Position numbers and translations under genes: made by a program. Below, piece by piece: positions 15,932 to 24,019 of a DNA stretch of 32,673 bases. Within the stretch, counting starts at the first letter, position 1. Each line of letters starts with the position of its first letter. This DNA comes from an uncultured Duganella sp. (lineage in GTDB: Bacteria > Pseudomonadota > Gammaproteobacteria > Burkholderiales > Burkholderiaceae). The DNA lies in assembly GCA_946482335.1 (NCBI GenBank), contig CAMLRG010000041.1, positions 1-32,673 of the forward strand, written 5' to 3'. Under the pieces are notes generated by a model that saw nothing but the letters and a program-made list of their open reading frames with translations, did no database searches and was not told where the DNA came from.

Positions 15932-17206
15932 ATGCGAAAACTGTTTGGCGCCGGCCTGCTGCTTGCCGCGTCGGCCGCTTGCGCGCAAACGCCTTACCAG
16001 GACGACAGCGTCTATCGCGGCCTTGGCGGGGCCGATGGCATCAAACGCATCGTCGCCACGATGTTCGAGATCGTGCTGGCCGATGACCGTATCAAGGAAA
16101 CCTTTGACGGTTTCGACATCGCCCAAAGCAAGGTGCGGCTGGCGGAGCAATTCTGCGAGCTCTCCGGCGGACCATGCAAGTTCACCGGCAAGTACAAGGG
16201 CCGCGACATGAAGTCCGTGCACGAGGACTTGAAGCTGACCGACAAGCACTTCAACGCACTGACGGAAGATTTGCAGATTGCGATGGAACGCAATGGCGTA
16301 CCGACCAGCGTATCGAACAAACTGATCGCCAAGCTGGCGCCCATGCACCGCGATATCGTCACTGCCGGCGGCGGCGCGCCCGCCATGCAGCCCGACCAGG
16401 GCAAGTTCATCGCCACTGGCGGCGTCAGCTCGGTGGAAGGCAGTGCTGGCGGCGGCATCGTGCCTTGGGCACTGATTACCGGCTACGGCACCCGCGACAG
16501 CTGGGGCGCCAGCAGCTTCGCCACGCGCGTCAATACGCAAGATTACCGGATGGAGGCGTATGGCCTGGCTGTCGGCATTGGCGACCGCGTCGAGGTCTCA
16601 GTGGCGCGCCAGGACTTCCACGGCGAGCTGGCGCCACTTGACCGGCTGCGCATCAGGCAGGACATCGTCGGGGTCAAGCTGCGGGTTGCCGGCGACGCGA
16701 TCTATGCGCAAGACAGCTGGCTGCCGCAAATTGCCATCGGCCTGCAGTACAAGAAGAACAAGGGCGTCGACGGCCTGGGTGCGCTTGGCGTCAGCAACGT
16801 CAAGCAGCTCGGCGCAAAGTCGGACCGCGGCACGGATTTCTACATTGCCGCCACCAAAATCCTCTTCGAGCAAAGCCTGCTGCTGAACGGCACCCTGCGC
16901 AGCACGCGCGCCAACCAGATGGGATTGATGGGTTTCGGCGGCGACCGCGAAGGCAGCCGCAAACTGATGCCGGAACTCTCCGCCGGCTACCTGCTGACGC
17001 GCAAGCTGGTGCTCGGCGCCGAATACCGCCGCAAGCCGCACAACCTCGGCGTCGACAACGAGAAGGCATACAAGGACGTCTTCCTCGCATGGGTGCCCAA
17101 CCGCCACTTCTCGCTGACGGCGGCTTACGCGGACCTGGGGACCATCACGGTCTTCAACCCGAAGACCCAGCGTGGCGCTTACTTGTCCGCGCAGGCGGCC
17201 TTCTAG
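15932..17206 (+). CDS. Secreted truncated haemoglobin fused to a DUF3034 outer-membrane barrel
   Basis: A 424-residue protein made of two families that are usually separate. Residues 1-18 form a signal peptide ending ACA before Gln19. Residues 26-145 form a group 1 truncated globin: YRGLGGADGIKRIV, then LADDRIKETF, then GGPCKFTGKYKGRDM, with the proximal His97 in KSVHEDLKLTDKHF. From about residue 165 the sequence becomes a DUF3034-type barrel, starting near GGVSSVEGSAGGGIVPWALI and ending in a terminal Phe, as outer-membrane barrels do. No stop or frame change separates the parts. It follows a thioesterase gene by 1 base and shares its stop region (CTAG) with the convergent thioredoxin gene. 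Likely place: outer membrane, with the globin in the periplasm. Confidence 0.82.
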   Translation: MRKLFGAGLLLAASAACAQTPYQDDSVYRGLGGADGIKRIVATMFEIVLADDRIKETFDGFDIAQSKVRLAEQFCELSGGPCKFTGKYKGRDMKSVHEDLKLTDKHFNALTEDLQIAMERNGVPTSVSNKLIAKLAPMHRDIVTAGGGAPAMQPDQGKFIATGGVSSVEGSAGGGIVPWALITGYGTRDSWGASSFATRVNTQDYRMEAYGLAVGIGDRVEVSVARQDFHGELAPLDRLRIRQDIVGVKLRVAGDAIYAQDSWLPQIAIGLQYKKNKGVDGLGALGVSNVKQLGAKSDRGTDFYIAATKILFEQSLLLNGTLRSTRANQMGLMGFGGDREGSRKLMPELSAGYLLTRKLVLGAEYRRKPHNLGVDNEKAYKDVFLAWVPNRHFSLTAAYADLGTITVFNPKTQRGAYLSAQAAF

Positions 17207-17715
17207 CCCTTCAGGGCCTTTTCCAGCAGGGCGTGGAGCGCCGGGAATTCCGGCTTGCCCACGTAGCGCTTGATGATGTTGCCATCCTTGTCGATGACGA
17301 AGGTGGTCGGGGTCATGGAGACGTCGCCGTAGGCCTTGGCCGCTTCGCCGGTCACGTCGAGCGCGACCTTGAACGGCAGCTGGCGGGTTTCCGTGAAGTT
17401 GACTACGTAGTTGGGCGGATCGTACTTCATCGCCACGGCGACGAATTCCAGGCCCTGGCCCTTGTACTTATTGTACGTATCGACCATTTCCGGCATTTCG
17501 GCCACGCAGGTGGTGCACGAAGTGGCCCAGAAATTGACCATCACGACCTTGCCCTTCAGGCTGTCGGGCGTGATCTTTTCCCCTTTGATGCCGAGGAAGG
17601 TGACCGCAGGCGCGGACTGGTGCTTGTTCAGCGACTGGTAGGCGGTGAAGCCGATGCCGGCGATGACTGCAAGCGCAATCGCCGGTTTCAGCCACGCTCT
17701 GGAGCCGGTACTCAT
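17203..17715 (-). CDS. TlpA/ResA-type thioredoxin, membrane-anchored
   Basis: A 170-residue periplasmic thiol-disulfide protein. One N-terminal membrane helix (about 9-27) anchors a thioredoxin fold. The active site is WATSCTTC with Cys67 and Cys70, and the cis-proline is in MTPTTFVID. The TTxC centre is the sort found in TlpA-like proteins that reduce cytochrome or copper-protein cysteines. Start ATG at 17715 lies 6 bases after the dolP stop, so it ends the lpoA-yraN-diaA-dolP set. The target protein is unknown. Confidence 0.9.
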   Translation of the reverse strand: MSTGSRAWLKPAIALAVIAGIGFTAYQSLNKHQSAPAVTFLGIKGEKITPDSLKGKVVMVNFWATSCTTCVAEMPEMVDTYNKYKGQGLEFVAVAMKYDPPNYVVNFTETRQLPFKVALDVTGEAAKAYGDVSMTPTTFVIDKDGNIIKRYVGKPEFPALHALLEKALKG

Positions 17716-17721
17716 GATGGT

Positions 17722-18973
<1,252 letters not shown>

Positions 18974-18995
18974 TCACAAGCGCTGTTAAAAATGC

Positions 18996-19352
18996 TTACA
19001 TTTGGTCAATGATAGCGTTGCGCAGCCAATTTATCCGGTCGCCGTCGATGGCCACGATGTCAATCCGGCATGGCGGCAGCGGTTTGCAGCGCAGCAGGTA
19101 GAACTGGGCGGCGCGCACGATGCGGCGCTGCTTGGCGGGGGAAATGCTGGCCGCGGCGCCGCCGAAACCGGGGCTGTTACGCTCACGGACTTCGACGAAG
19201 ACCAGGTGCCTGCCATCGCGCATGATGAGGTCCAGCTCCCCGACCTTGCACAGGAAGTTGCGCGTCACCAGTTCGAGGCCCTGCTGCTGCAGATAGGCCA
19301 GCGCGCGGTCCTCGCCGCTGCGGCCGATTTCCTGCAGTTCGGTGCGCGGCAT
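18996..19352 (-). CDS. yraN: YraN family protein (UPF0102, nuclease-like fold)
   Basis: A 118-residue protein of the YraN/UPF0102 family, a restriction-endonuclease-like fold of unknown role. The order GRSGEDRALAYLQQQGLELVTRNF, then KVGELDLIMRDG, then LVFVEVRERN is clear, and gives the E, D and E-x-K-like positions of such folds (here EVR). The ATG at 19352 lies 8 bases after the lpoA stop; a longer frame upstream overlaps lpoA and lacks family sequence. It lies between lpoA and diaA, as in E. coli. Confidence 0.92.
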   Translation of the reverse strand: MPRTELQEIGRSGEDRALAYLQQQGLELVTRNFLCKVGELDLIMRDGRHLVFVEVRERNSPGFGGAAASISPAKQRRIVRAAQFYLLRCKPLPPCRIDIVAIDGDRINWLRNAIIDQM

Positions 19353-19360
19353 GGGCTGGC

Positions 19361-20662
19361 CTAGCGCGCCACTGGAACCGGCACGCCGTTGCGGTATTCG
19401 GCCGGTACTTCCACCCGCTCGAACCACGAGGGTCCCTTGCCGAAGTCGATGGTCAATTGGCCGGTTACCCCATCCAGCTGGAAGCGGCGCTGCGGCTGGC
19501 GGGCGATTTCACGGGCGATGCGGAAGGCGTCGATGCCCAGCGCATAGATGCGCTCCATGTCCGCGCTGATGCGTGCCTCGTCACGCGGCACCGGCTGCGG
19601 ATAGACCATGACCGCCGGATGATCGCGCTGCACCAGCCACGGCAGGTCGAGCAAGCGTACCCCATCGAGCTCCGGGCCTGCGCGGTACATGCTGCGGCCC
19701 GGGTTCAGCGAAGAAGTGCCATATACCGGGATGTCCGACAGCGGCGGCGTGGCCAGCGCGATCTTCAGCTGGGCCGTTTGGTCCGGATCGAGTGCGGCGA
19801 ACAGTACCCCGGCCGGTTCGCTCTGCAGACGCGCGCGCAGCGCCACCAGCTCGGCATCCTGCAGGTAGCCGTTTTGCGGGTTCAGGTCATGGGCGCGTGC
19901 GGTAAGGCCCAGACGCTGCCACTGCTCCGTGATCGCGCTGGCAATGCGTTTCTGCCAGGACGTATTGCCGGCAATGACCAGGGCGCGGGACGAAGGGTTC
20001 TCGCGCGCCGCCCATTCCGCCACCTGGCGCGCCTCTTCCTCGATCGACAGCCCGATCACCAGCAACTGCGGCGGGATGCGCGGATCGCCGCGCAATTCCG
20101 GATGGTTCAGCGCGATGGTCGGCTTTTCCACCAGCGGGCTGCCGGCAATGGCCGTCACCGCCGACCTCGCCAGCGGACCGACCACCATATCGTTCCGCTC
20201 CTGCGCGTTGACATAGGCGGCCAGCACATCCTTGGGCGAGTCGCCCGTTTCCACCAGGTTAATCTCGAAACCTTTGCCGTCACGCTCCAACGCAGCCATG
20301 AAGCCCGCGCGCAGCGCATCGGCCGCCCGGCCCAGCGCCTCGGAGCGCAGCGGCAGCAGCAAGGCAATGCGGTAAGGCGGCTTGCCGGCGGATTCCGCAG
20401 GCTGCGGGATGACCTGCATGATGCCCGGCGGGCGCGCCGCTTCGGGCGGGGGCACGGCAAAGGTCTCGACCACCGCTTCCGGTTCCGGCGGAGGTGCCGG
20501 AGGTTTCGGCCGCGGCGCCGGCGCGGCGGCAGGCGGCGCACTTGTCACCGACGAGATTGGCGCGCACAATCGGCCCGGCGCGCCGCACGGCGCGCTGCAA
20601 GCGCTGGCCAGTAAAGCCGCCGCGACGCAGAGTATCAATTTGTTGATATTTTTTGACAGCAT
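19361..20662 (-). CDS. lpoA: LpoA-like penicillin-binding protein activator, short form
   Basis: A 433-residue lipoprotein of the LpoA/YraM family, which activates a bifunctional penicillin-binding protein from the outer membrane. There is a signal peptide with lipidation Cys22 in LLASAC, a Pro/Ala-rich linker (about 35-90), and then a periplasmic-binding-protein-like domain (about 95-430) beginning YRIALLLPLRSEALGRAADALRAGF. The N-terminal TPR-like domain of enterobacterial LpoA is absent, so this is the short form. A purine-rich GGGGGTAGG stands before the ATG at 20662. The gene is divergent from rsmI with only 10 bases between start codons. Confidence 0.88.
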   Translation of the reverse strand: MLSKNINKLILCVAAALLASACSAPCGAPGRLCAPISSVTSAPPAAAPAPRPKPPAPPPEPEAVVETFAVPPPEAARPPGIMQVIPQPAESAGKPPYRIALLLPLRSEALGRAADALRAGFMAALERDGKGFEINLVETGDSPKDVLAAYVNAQERNDMVVGPLARSAVTAIAGSPLVEKPTIALNHPELRGDPRIPPQLLVIGLSIEEEARQVAEWAARENPSSRALVIAGNTSWQKRIASAITEQWQRLGLTARAHDLNPQNGYLQDAELVALRARLQSEPAGVLFAALDPDQTAQLKIALATPPLSDIPVYGTSSLNPGRSMYRAGPELDGVRLLDLPWLVQRDHPAVMVYPQPVPRDEARISADMERIYALGIDAFRIAREIARQPQRRFQLDGVTGQLTIDFGKGPSWFERVEVPAEYRNGVPVPVAR

Positions 20663-20672
20663 CCTACCCCCG

Positions 20673-21575
20673 ATGACAGCACAAGATCCCAGCCCGCTCG
20701 CCGGCTTGCCCATCCTTGGCGAGACGGTCCACCAGACCTATCCTACGGCATCTTTATACGTGGTGGCTACGCCAATTGGCAACGTTACCGACATTAGCCT
20801 GCGTGCCCTGCATGTGTTGTCGCTTGTGGATGCCGTGGCATGCGAGGATACGCGCAATACGGCCCAGCTGATGAACCGCTTCGGCCTGCACAAGCCCCTG
20901 CTCGCCGCGCACATGCACAACGAACGCGAAGCTGCGCAAGGGCTGATTGCCCGGCTGCAGGCCGGCGAGCGCATCGCGCTGGTATCCGATGCCGGCACCC
21001 CGGCGGTATCCGATCCCGGCGCGCGCATTGTGGATGCGGTGCGCGCCGCCGGATTGCGCGTGATCCCGCTGCCGGGCGCATCGGCGGCCGTGGCGGCACT
21101 GTCGGCCAGCGGCCTGGTCAACGACCAGTTCCATTTTGTTGGCTTTTTACCATCGAAAGCCCGGCAGCGCGAAGTGGTGCTGCAAGGTCTTGCCGCCGCC
21201 ACGGCCACGCTGGTGTTCTACGAAGCGCCGCACCGCATCGTCGAATGCGCCCAGGCATTGGCCGAAACCTTTGGAGCCGAGCGCCAAGCGGTGTTCGCCC
21301 GCGAAGTCACCAAACTGTTCGAACAGATCCACCGCTGCCCGCTGGGCGAAGCCGCCGCCTGGCTGAAATCGGACCCCAACCACGAAAAGGGTGAATTCGT
21401 GGTCCTGGTCGAAGGCGCCCCCGCCGCCGAGGAAGGCCAGGATGCCGAAACCGACCGCATCCTGCAAATCCTGCTGGCCGAGTTGCCCGTCAAACAAGCC
21501 GCCACCCTTGCCGCCCAGATCACCGGCAAGAAGAAAAACGCCCTCTACGACCGCGCCCTTGAGCTGAAAAAATAA
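20673..21575 (+). CDS. rsmI: 16S rRNA (cytidine 1402-2'-O) methyltransferase RsmI
   Basis: A 300-residue methyltransferase of the tetrapyrrole-methylase fold that modifies C1402 of 16S rRNA in the decoding centre. Clear motifs are YVVATPIGNVTDISLRAL, CEDTRNTAQLMNRFG, ALVSDAGTPAVSDPG and FVGFLPSKARQR. The C-terminal KQAATLAAQITGKKKNALYDRAL segment is also typical. The ATG at 20673 is chosen because the family start follows; the open frame extends upstream across lpoA. Same divergent arrangement with lpoA as in E. coli. Confidence 0.95.
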   Translation: MTAQDPSPLAGLPILGETVHQTYPTASLYVVATPIGNVTDISLRALHVLSLVDAVACEDTRNTAQLMNRFGLHKPLLAAHMHNEREAAQGLIARLQAGERIALVSDAGTPAVSDPGARIVDAVRAAGLRVIPLPGASAAVAALSASGLVNDQFHFVGFLPSKARQREVVLQGLAAATATLVFYEAPHRIVECAQALAETFGAERQAVFAREVTKLFEQIHRCPLGEAAAWLKSDPNHEKGEFVVLVEGAPAAEEGQDAETDRILQILLAELPVKQAATLAAQITGKKKNALYDRALELKK

Positions 21576-21627
21576 TTGCACCTTGGGGTCAGGACGGTAC
21601 CGCGGGCGGGCCGGGGTGGACAAACAT
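21576..21627. other. Short convergent spacer after rsmI
   Basis: 52 bases between two convergent genes. It includes CTTGGGGTCAGGACGGTACC and a GC-rich run. No hairpin with a T run is seen. The GGGGTCAG word resembles interspersed repeats I associate with Massilia-type genomes, but one copy is not proof. Confidence 0.3.
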
Positions 21628-22194
21628 TTACCATTTGCAACCGCTGTCTTTCTTGTCCATCATCAGGTAGAGCGGTGCCAGCAGGCCGCCGGGGATGCCA
21701 TCCTTGCAATTGGGCCGGGCGGCCTCCTGGATGCGGCGGGCGAGTTTCTCGTCGCGGGTCGCGCGCAACTTTTCCGGGGCGGGTGCGAGTTCGGCGGCGA
21801 TGTCGCGGGCGGCCGCTTTGGCGGCTTCGCGGTCGAAGCCCTGCGCCGGGCCCGGCTCAGCAGGATGCAAGACCAGCGTCGGCTCGCGCGCCGGGGAGCT
21901 GGAGAATTCCGGCTGCGGCTTGGCCGCCTCCTTGCTGGGCTCGGTGCGGCGCCGTGGGCGGCGCGACTCGGCGGCAGCCACCGCGGGCCGCTGCGTTTCG
22001 GGCTTGGCCTCAGGCTCCGGCAACTCAGGCGGAGGCGGCGGCACGATCCTCACCTCGACCTGCGTCATCCAGATGCGCGGGTCGGCCGGCGGACGCGGCT
22101 CGGGCAGCCGCAGCAAAAACACTGCCGCCGCGTGCAGTAGCAAGGAAATAACGATACCGACTGCAATCCGCCAACCCGGCACCCGATAAGCCAT
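21628..22194 (-). CDS. TonB-like proline-rich membrane-anchored protein, unknown
   Basis: A 188-residue protein with one N-terminal membrane helix (about 8-29, WRIAVGIVISLLLHAAAVFLL), a Pro/Glu-rich periplasmic stretch with PPPPPELPEPEAKPE, an Ala/Lys helical part, and a short C-terminal region with two cysteines (PNCKDGIP and SGCKW). The shape recalls TonB or TolA, but there is no recognisable TonB C-terminal domain, and no ExbB or ExbD gene is near. I set the start at the ATG at 22194; GGAGG is upstream. It stands alone, just upstream of the divergent tRNA-Pro. Confidence 0.7.
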   Translation of the reverse strand: MAYRVPGWRIAVGIVISLLLHAAAVFLLRLPEPRPPADPRIWMTQVEVRIVPPPPPELPEPEAKPETQRPAVAAAESRRPRRRTEPSKEAAKPQPEFSSSPAREPTLVLHPAEPGPAQGFDREAAKAAARDIAAELAPAPEKLRATRDEKLARRIQEAARPNCKDGIPGGLLAPLYLMMDKKDSGCKW

Positions 22195-22233
22195 TTCACC
22201 CAAGGAAAATCCCTCCAGCTTTCAAAATGGGGG

Positions 22234-22262
22234 TTGACGGCCCCCGGCCCAGCTTGTATTAT
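22234..22262 (+). promoter_or_regulatory. Promoter of tRNA-Pro
   Basis: TTGACG at 22234-22239 and TATTAT at 22257-22262 with a 17-bp spacer, a good sigma-70 type promoter. The expected transcription start is about 4 bases before the tRNA. Confidence 0.8.
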
Positions 22263-22272
22263 CTTGCTTCTT

Positions 22273-22349
22273 CGGAGTGTAGCGCAGCCCGGTAGCGCAT
22301 CTGCTTTGGGAGCAGAGGGTCCAAGGTTCGAATCCTTGTACTCCGACCA
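22273..22349 (+). tRNA. tRNA-Pro, anticodon UGG
   Basis: 77 bases including an encoded CCA end. The acceptor stem pairs CGGAGTG with TACTCCG. The D-arm region includes AGCGCAGCCCGGTAGCGC. The anticodon stem is TCTGC/GCAGA with loop TTTGGGA, so the anticodon is TGG. The T-arm is AAGG TTCGAAT CCTT. It is flanked by its own promoter and terminator, so it is a single-gene unit. Confidence 0.97.
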
Positions 22350-22360
22350 AGTTTCAAGAA

Positions 22361-22392
22361 AAAGACCTGCATGCGTGCAGGTCTTTTTTTTT
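22361..22392 (+). terminator. Terminator of tRNA-Pro
   Basis: A perfect 11-bp stem (AAAGACCTGCA at 22361-22371 with TGCAGGTCTTT at 22376-22386), a 4-base loop TGCG, and a T run to 22392. It begins 12 bases after the tRNA end and stops about 20 bases before the CPCC gene. Confidence 0.93.
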
Positions 22393-22410
22393 CTGCGATA
22401 GGATCGCGCC

Positions 22411-23109
22411 ATGTACACCTGCCCCTGCTGCGGATACGCCACCTTTGCCAGCGCCCCCGGCTCGCGCGCCACATGCCGCGCCTGTGGCTGGCAAGACGAC
22501 CTGGCGCAACTTTACTCGCCCTTCCTCGCCGGCGGCGCAAACCAGGCCAGCCTGGCGGAAGCGCAAGTGCGCCATGTGCAATTTGGCGCGCGGGCCGCTG
22601 CGCAGCTCTTGCACGACCCGCACTGGTTCCCGCTATGGCAGCAGAAGGCAGAGTTTCCCGACGGGCCGCCGCCGGACAACGCCACCACCTACGACCTGTA
22701 CTACTGGCTCCGCACGCCGCGCGCATCGGTGCCGGAACAGCCGATAGGACTGCGCCGCGTGCGCAACCGCATCATCGAATATCTGGAACTGGCCAGCTCC
22801 TTCGAAGCCCAGCGCCAATTGCAGGCCGCCACGCCCGCCATGTCGGCGCCGGACGAAGTGCTGAACCAATGGGAGGATTGGGTAACGCCGGACTGGAAAC
22901 AGCATTTCACCGAACCAGTCTTCTCGGCGGAAGAGCGCAATGGCATCGCGCAGTTCGCACGCGAGTGGAGCGGCATCGCGGACGGCGCACCACATCCCTT
23001 GCCGCCGCTGGACATCCTGATCACCACGCCCAACTGGCAGGCATTGCAGCGTGCCGCGGCCGCGCTGCTGGCAGTTTTCCTGCTGCGCGGCCGTTCGGAC
23101 GAGAACTGA
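22411..23109 (+). CDS. CPCC-type zinc-ribbon protein with long C-terminal region
   Basis: A 232-residue protein. The first 30 residues match the cysteine-rich CPCC family: YTCPCCGYATF with Cys4, Cys6 and Cys7, then RATCRACGWQDD with Cys22 and Cys25, probably a zinc ribbon. The remaining 200 residues are mixed helical, have no family I recognise, and end with a hydrophobic segment (AALLAVFLL). CPCC proteins are usually shorter, so the extension is notable. The gene follows the tRNA terminator closely. Its stop abuts that of the convergent HMG-CoA lyase gene with no gap (TGATCA). Confidence 0.75.
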   Translation: MYTCPCCGYATFASAPGSRATCRACGWQDDLAQLYSPFLAGGANQASLAEAQVRHVQFGARAAAQLLHDPHWFPLWQQKAEFPDGPPPDNATTYDLYYWLRTPRASVPEQPIGLRRVRNRIIEYLELASSFEAQRQLQAATPAMSAPDEVLNQWEDWVTPDWKQHFTEPVFSAEERNGIAQFAREWSGIADGAPHPLPPLDILITTPNWQALQRAAAALLAVFLLRGRSDEN

Positions 23110-24018
23110 TCAACCCGCGCGCTTGGCGGCAATGGCGTTACCGGCGCGGCTGGCGGCCTTGCGGCCGAGGAAGTTGGAAATGAACTGGCCCGCATCGACC
23201 ACCTTGTCGAGATCCACACCGGTCTCGATACCCAGCCCGTTCATCATATAGATGACGTCCTCGGTCGCCACGTTGCCCGTCGCCCCCTTGGCATACGGGC
23301 AGCCGCCCAGGCCCGACACGGAGGAATGGAAGATCTCGATCCCCACTTCCATCGACGCATAGATATTGGCCAGCGCCTGGCCGTAGGTATCGTGGAAGTG
23401 GCCGGCCAGTCCGTTGGCACGGAACTCCTTGATCGCACGCTCCATCACCGCCTGCGTCTTGCGCGGCGTCGAGACGCCGATGGTGTCGGCGATATCGATC
23501 TCGTCACATCCAAGGTCGCGCATGCGGCCCACCACATAAGCCACGGATTCCAGCGGCACCTCGCCCTGGTACGGGCAGCCGAACGCGGTACTGACCGAGG
23601 CGCGCAGGCGCAAGCCCGCATCCTTGGCAGCCTTGGCGACCGGCACGAAGCGTTCGATCGATTCCGCGATCGAGCAGTTGATATTCTTTTGCGAGAACGC
23701 TTCCGACGCGGCCCCGAAGATCACCACCTCATTGGCACCCGCCGCCAGCGCCGCCTCGAAGCCCTGCATATTCGGCGTCAGCGCGGAATAGATCACGCCC
23801 GGCTTGCGCGTGATCCCGGCCATGACGTCCTTCGATGTCGCCATCTGCGGCACCCATTTGGGCGATACGAAAGACGCCGCCTCGATATTCGGGAAGCCAG
23901 CTTCCGTCAGGCGGTTCACCAGCTCGATCTTCACGTCGGCCGGCACATCGCCTTTCTCGTTCTGCAGGCCGTCGCGTGGCCCCACTTCGACAATCTTGAC
24001 CTTCTTCGGCAAATTCAT
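23110..24018 (-). CDS. liuE: Hydroxymethylglutaryl-CoA lyase
   Basis: A 302-residue lyase that splits HMG-CoA into acetoacetate and acetyl-CoA, the last step of leucine breakdown. The DRE-TIM start VEVGPRDGLQNE is at about 11-22. The metal-binding HFHDTYG lies near residue 207, and the catalytic-cysteine signature SVSGLGGCPYAKGATGNVATEDV is complete. The start ATG at 24018 is 1 base after the upstream stop. This is the last gene of the long leucine/biotin operon. Confidence 0.95.
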   Translation of the reverse strand: MNLPKKVKIVEVGPRDGLQNEKGDVPADVKIELVNRLTEAGFPNIEAASFVSPKWVPQMATSKDVMAGITRKPGVIYSALTPNMQGFEAALAAGANEVVIFGAASEAFSQKNINCSIAESIERFVPVAKAAKDAGLRLRASVSTAFGCPYQGEVPLESVAYVVGRMRDLGCDEIDIADTIGVSTPRKTQAVMERAIKEFRANGLAGHFHDTYGQALANIYASMEVGIEIFHSSVSGLGGCPYAKGATGNVATEDVIYMMNGLGIETGVDLDKVVDAGQFISNFLGRKAASRAGNAIAAKRAG

Positions 24019-24019
24019 C

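Noticed and set aside
19457..20614. A 385-codon plus-strand frame opposite lpoA
   Set aside because: Antisense to a conserved lipoprotein gene; Arg-rich composition without motifs.
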